DNA from: Paracoccaceae bacterium
GTDB lineage: Bacteria > Pseudomonadota > Alphaproteobacteria > Rhodobacterales > Rhodobacteraceae
Direction of reading: 5' to 3'
Assembly (NCBI GenBank): GCA_016765235.1
Contig: JAESQH010000243.1
Coordinates: 1-5,451, forward strand
DNA: 5,451 bases
The notes beneath the pieces are model-generated. The model was not told the DNA's origin. It ran no database searches and worked only from the letters and a program-made list of their open reading frames with translations. Made by a program: the position numbers and the translations under genes. This document shows positions 5,309-5,451 of this stretch, in pieces (within the stretch, counting starts at the first letter, position 1; each line of letters opens with the position of its first letter).

Positions 5309-5312
5309 GGAG
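5309..5312 (+). promoter_or_regulatory. Ribosome binding site deciding the TTG start of luxI
   Basis: GGAG lies six bases before the TTG at 5319. The frame closes at a TAA at 5268-5270 and has no ATG or GTG between there and 5319, so the TTG is the only reasonable start. Confidence 0.75.
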
Positions 5313-5318
5313 CCAGCT

Positions 5319-5451
5319 TTGATCAAATACATATACGCCGACCAGCTAGACAATTTTCCTATCCTCAAAGACACCATGTTCAAGGATCGCGCCGGACAGT
5401 TCAAAATCCGGCACGGCTGGGACGTTACTGTCGATGAAAACGGTTACGAGA
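5319..5451 (+). CDS. luxI: LuxI-family acyl-homoserine-lactone synthase, N-terminal part (runs off the right edge)
   Basis: LuxI enzymes make N-acyl-homoserine lactones from S-adenosylmethionine and an acyl carrier protein-bound acyl chain in the cytoplasm. The 44 visible codons read MIKYIYADQLDNFPILKD at the N-terminus (TTG read as Met), followed by MFKDRAGQFK and GWDVT. Arg24, Phe28 and Trp34 fall exactly at the invariant LuxI positions R24, F28 and W34. The start is typical of roseobacter LuxI as I recall it. The acidic catalytic residues and the C-terminal acyl-binding half lie outside the window, so acyl specificity cannot be judged. Start TTG, supported by GGAG six bases upstream; a TTG start would tend to lower translation. 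It is the likely partner of the luxR at 4451-5164. Confidence 0.9.
   Translation, partial: MIKYIYADQLDNFPILKDTMFKDRAGQFKIRHGWDVTVDENGYE

Noticed and set aside
5246..5437. Plus-strand ORF of 63 residues near the right edge
   Set aside because: It is in a different frame from luxI, whose invariant residues R24, F28 and W34 are visible in the other frame.

Overview
The window looks like chromosomal DNA of a marine alphaproteobacterium in the roseobacter group (Rhodobacteraceae), probably a member with modest GC content. The support is protein resemblance recalled from that group: an ethylmalonyl-CoA mutase, a crotonyl-CoA carboxylase/reductase, a roseobacter-type LuxR regulator and the start of a LuxI synthase. 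No search was run, so genus-level placement is not attempted.

Layout. (a) 1-648, minus strand: the N-terminal third of ethylmalonyl-CoA mutase, cut by the left edge, probably starting at a GTG. (b) 751-1086, minus strand: a small exported protein of unknown function. (c) 1258-about 1820, plus strand: the broken 5' part of a PlsB-like glycerolipid acyltransferase. It has a one-base frameshift in a C5 run and loses everything after the first catalytic block. (d) 1830-2832: a distinctly AT-rich stretch holding one unrecognised two-TM protein (1958-2521) and about 310 bases without a gene but with several repeats. (e) 2845-4104, plus strand: an intact crotonyl-CoA carboxylase/reductase gene, ccr. 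(f) 4105-4290: a non-coding gap with a strong GC-rich hairpin and candidate regulatory sites. (g) 4291-4506: a small ORF overlapping the start of luxR (4451-5164). luxI follows, starting with TTG at 5319 and running off the right edge.

How the parts fit. Ccr and Ecm are two signature enzymes of the ethylmalonyl-CoA pathway, which assimilates acetyl-CoA. Here they face away from each other, with accessory genes between them. The luxR-luxI pair is a quorum-sensing module: LuxI makes an N-acyl-homoserine lactone and LuxR senses it. The ccr-luxR-luxI neighbourhood is, as I recall, shared by several roseobacters and so is not new in itself.

The parts most worth a second look are the decayed acyltransferase beside the AT-rich insert, the unknown membrane protein in that insert (its 5' end may be missing), and the small ORF that runs into luxR. 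I did not find convincing evidence of a wholly undescribed system.
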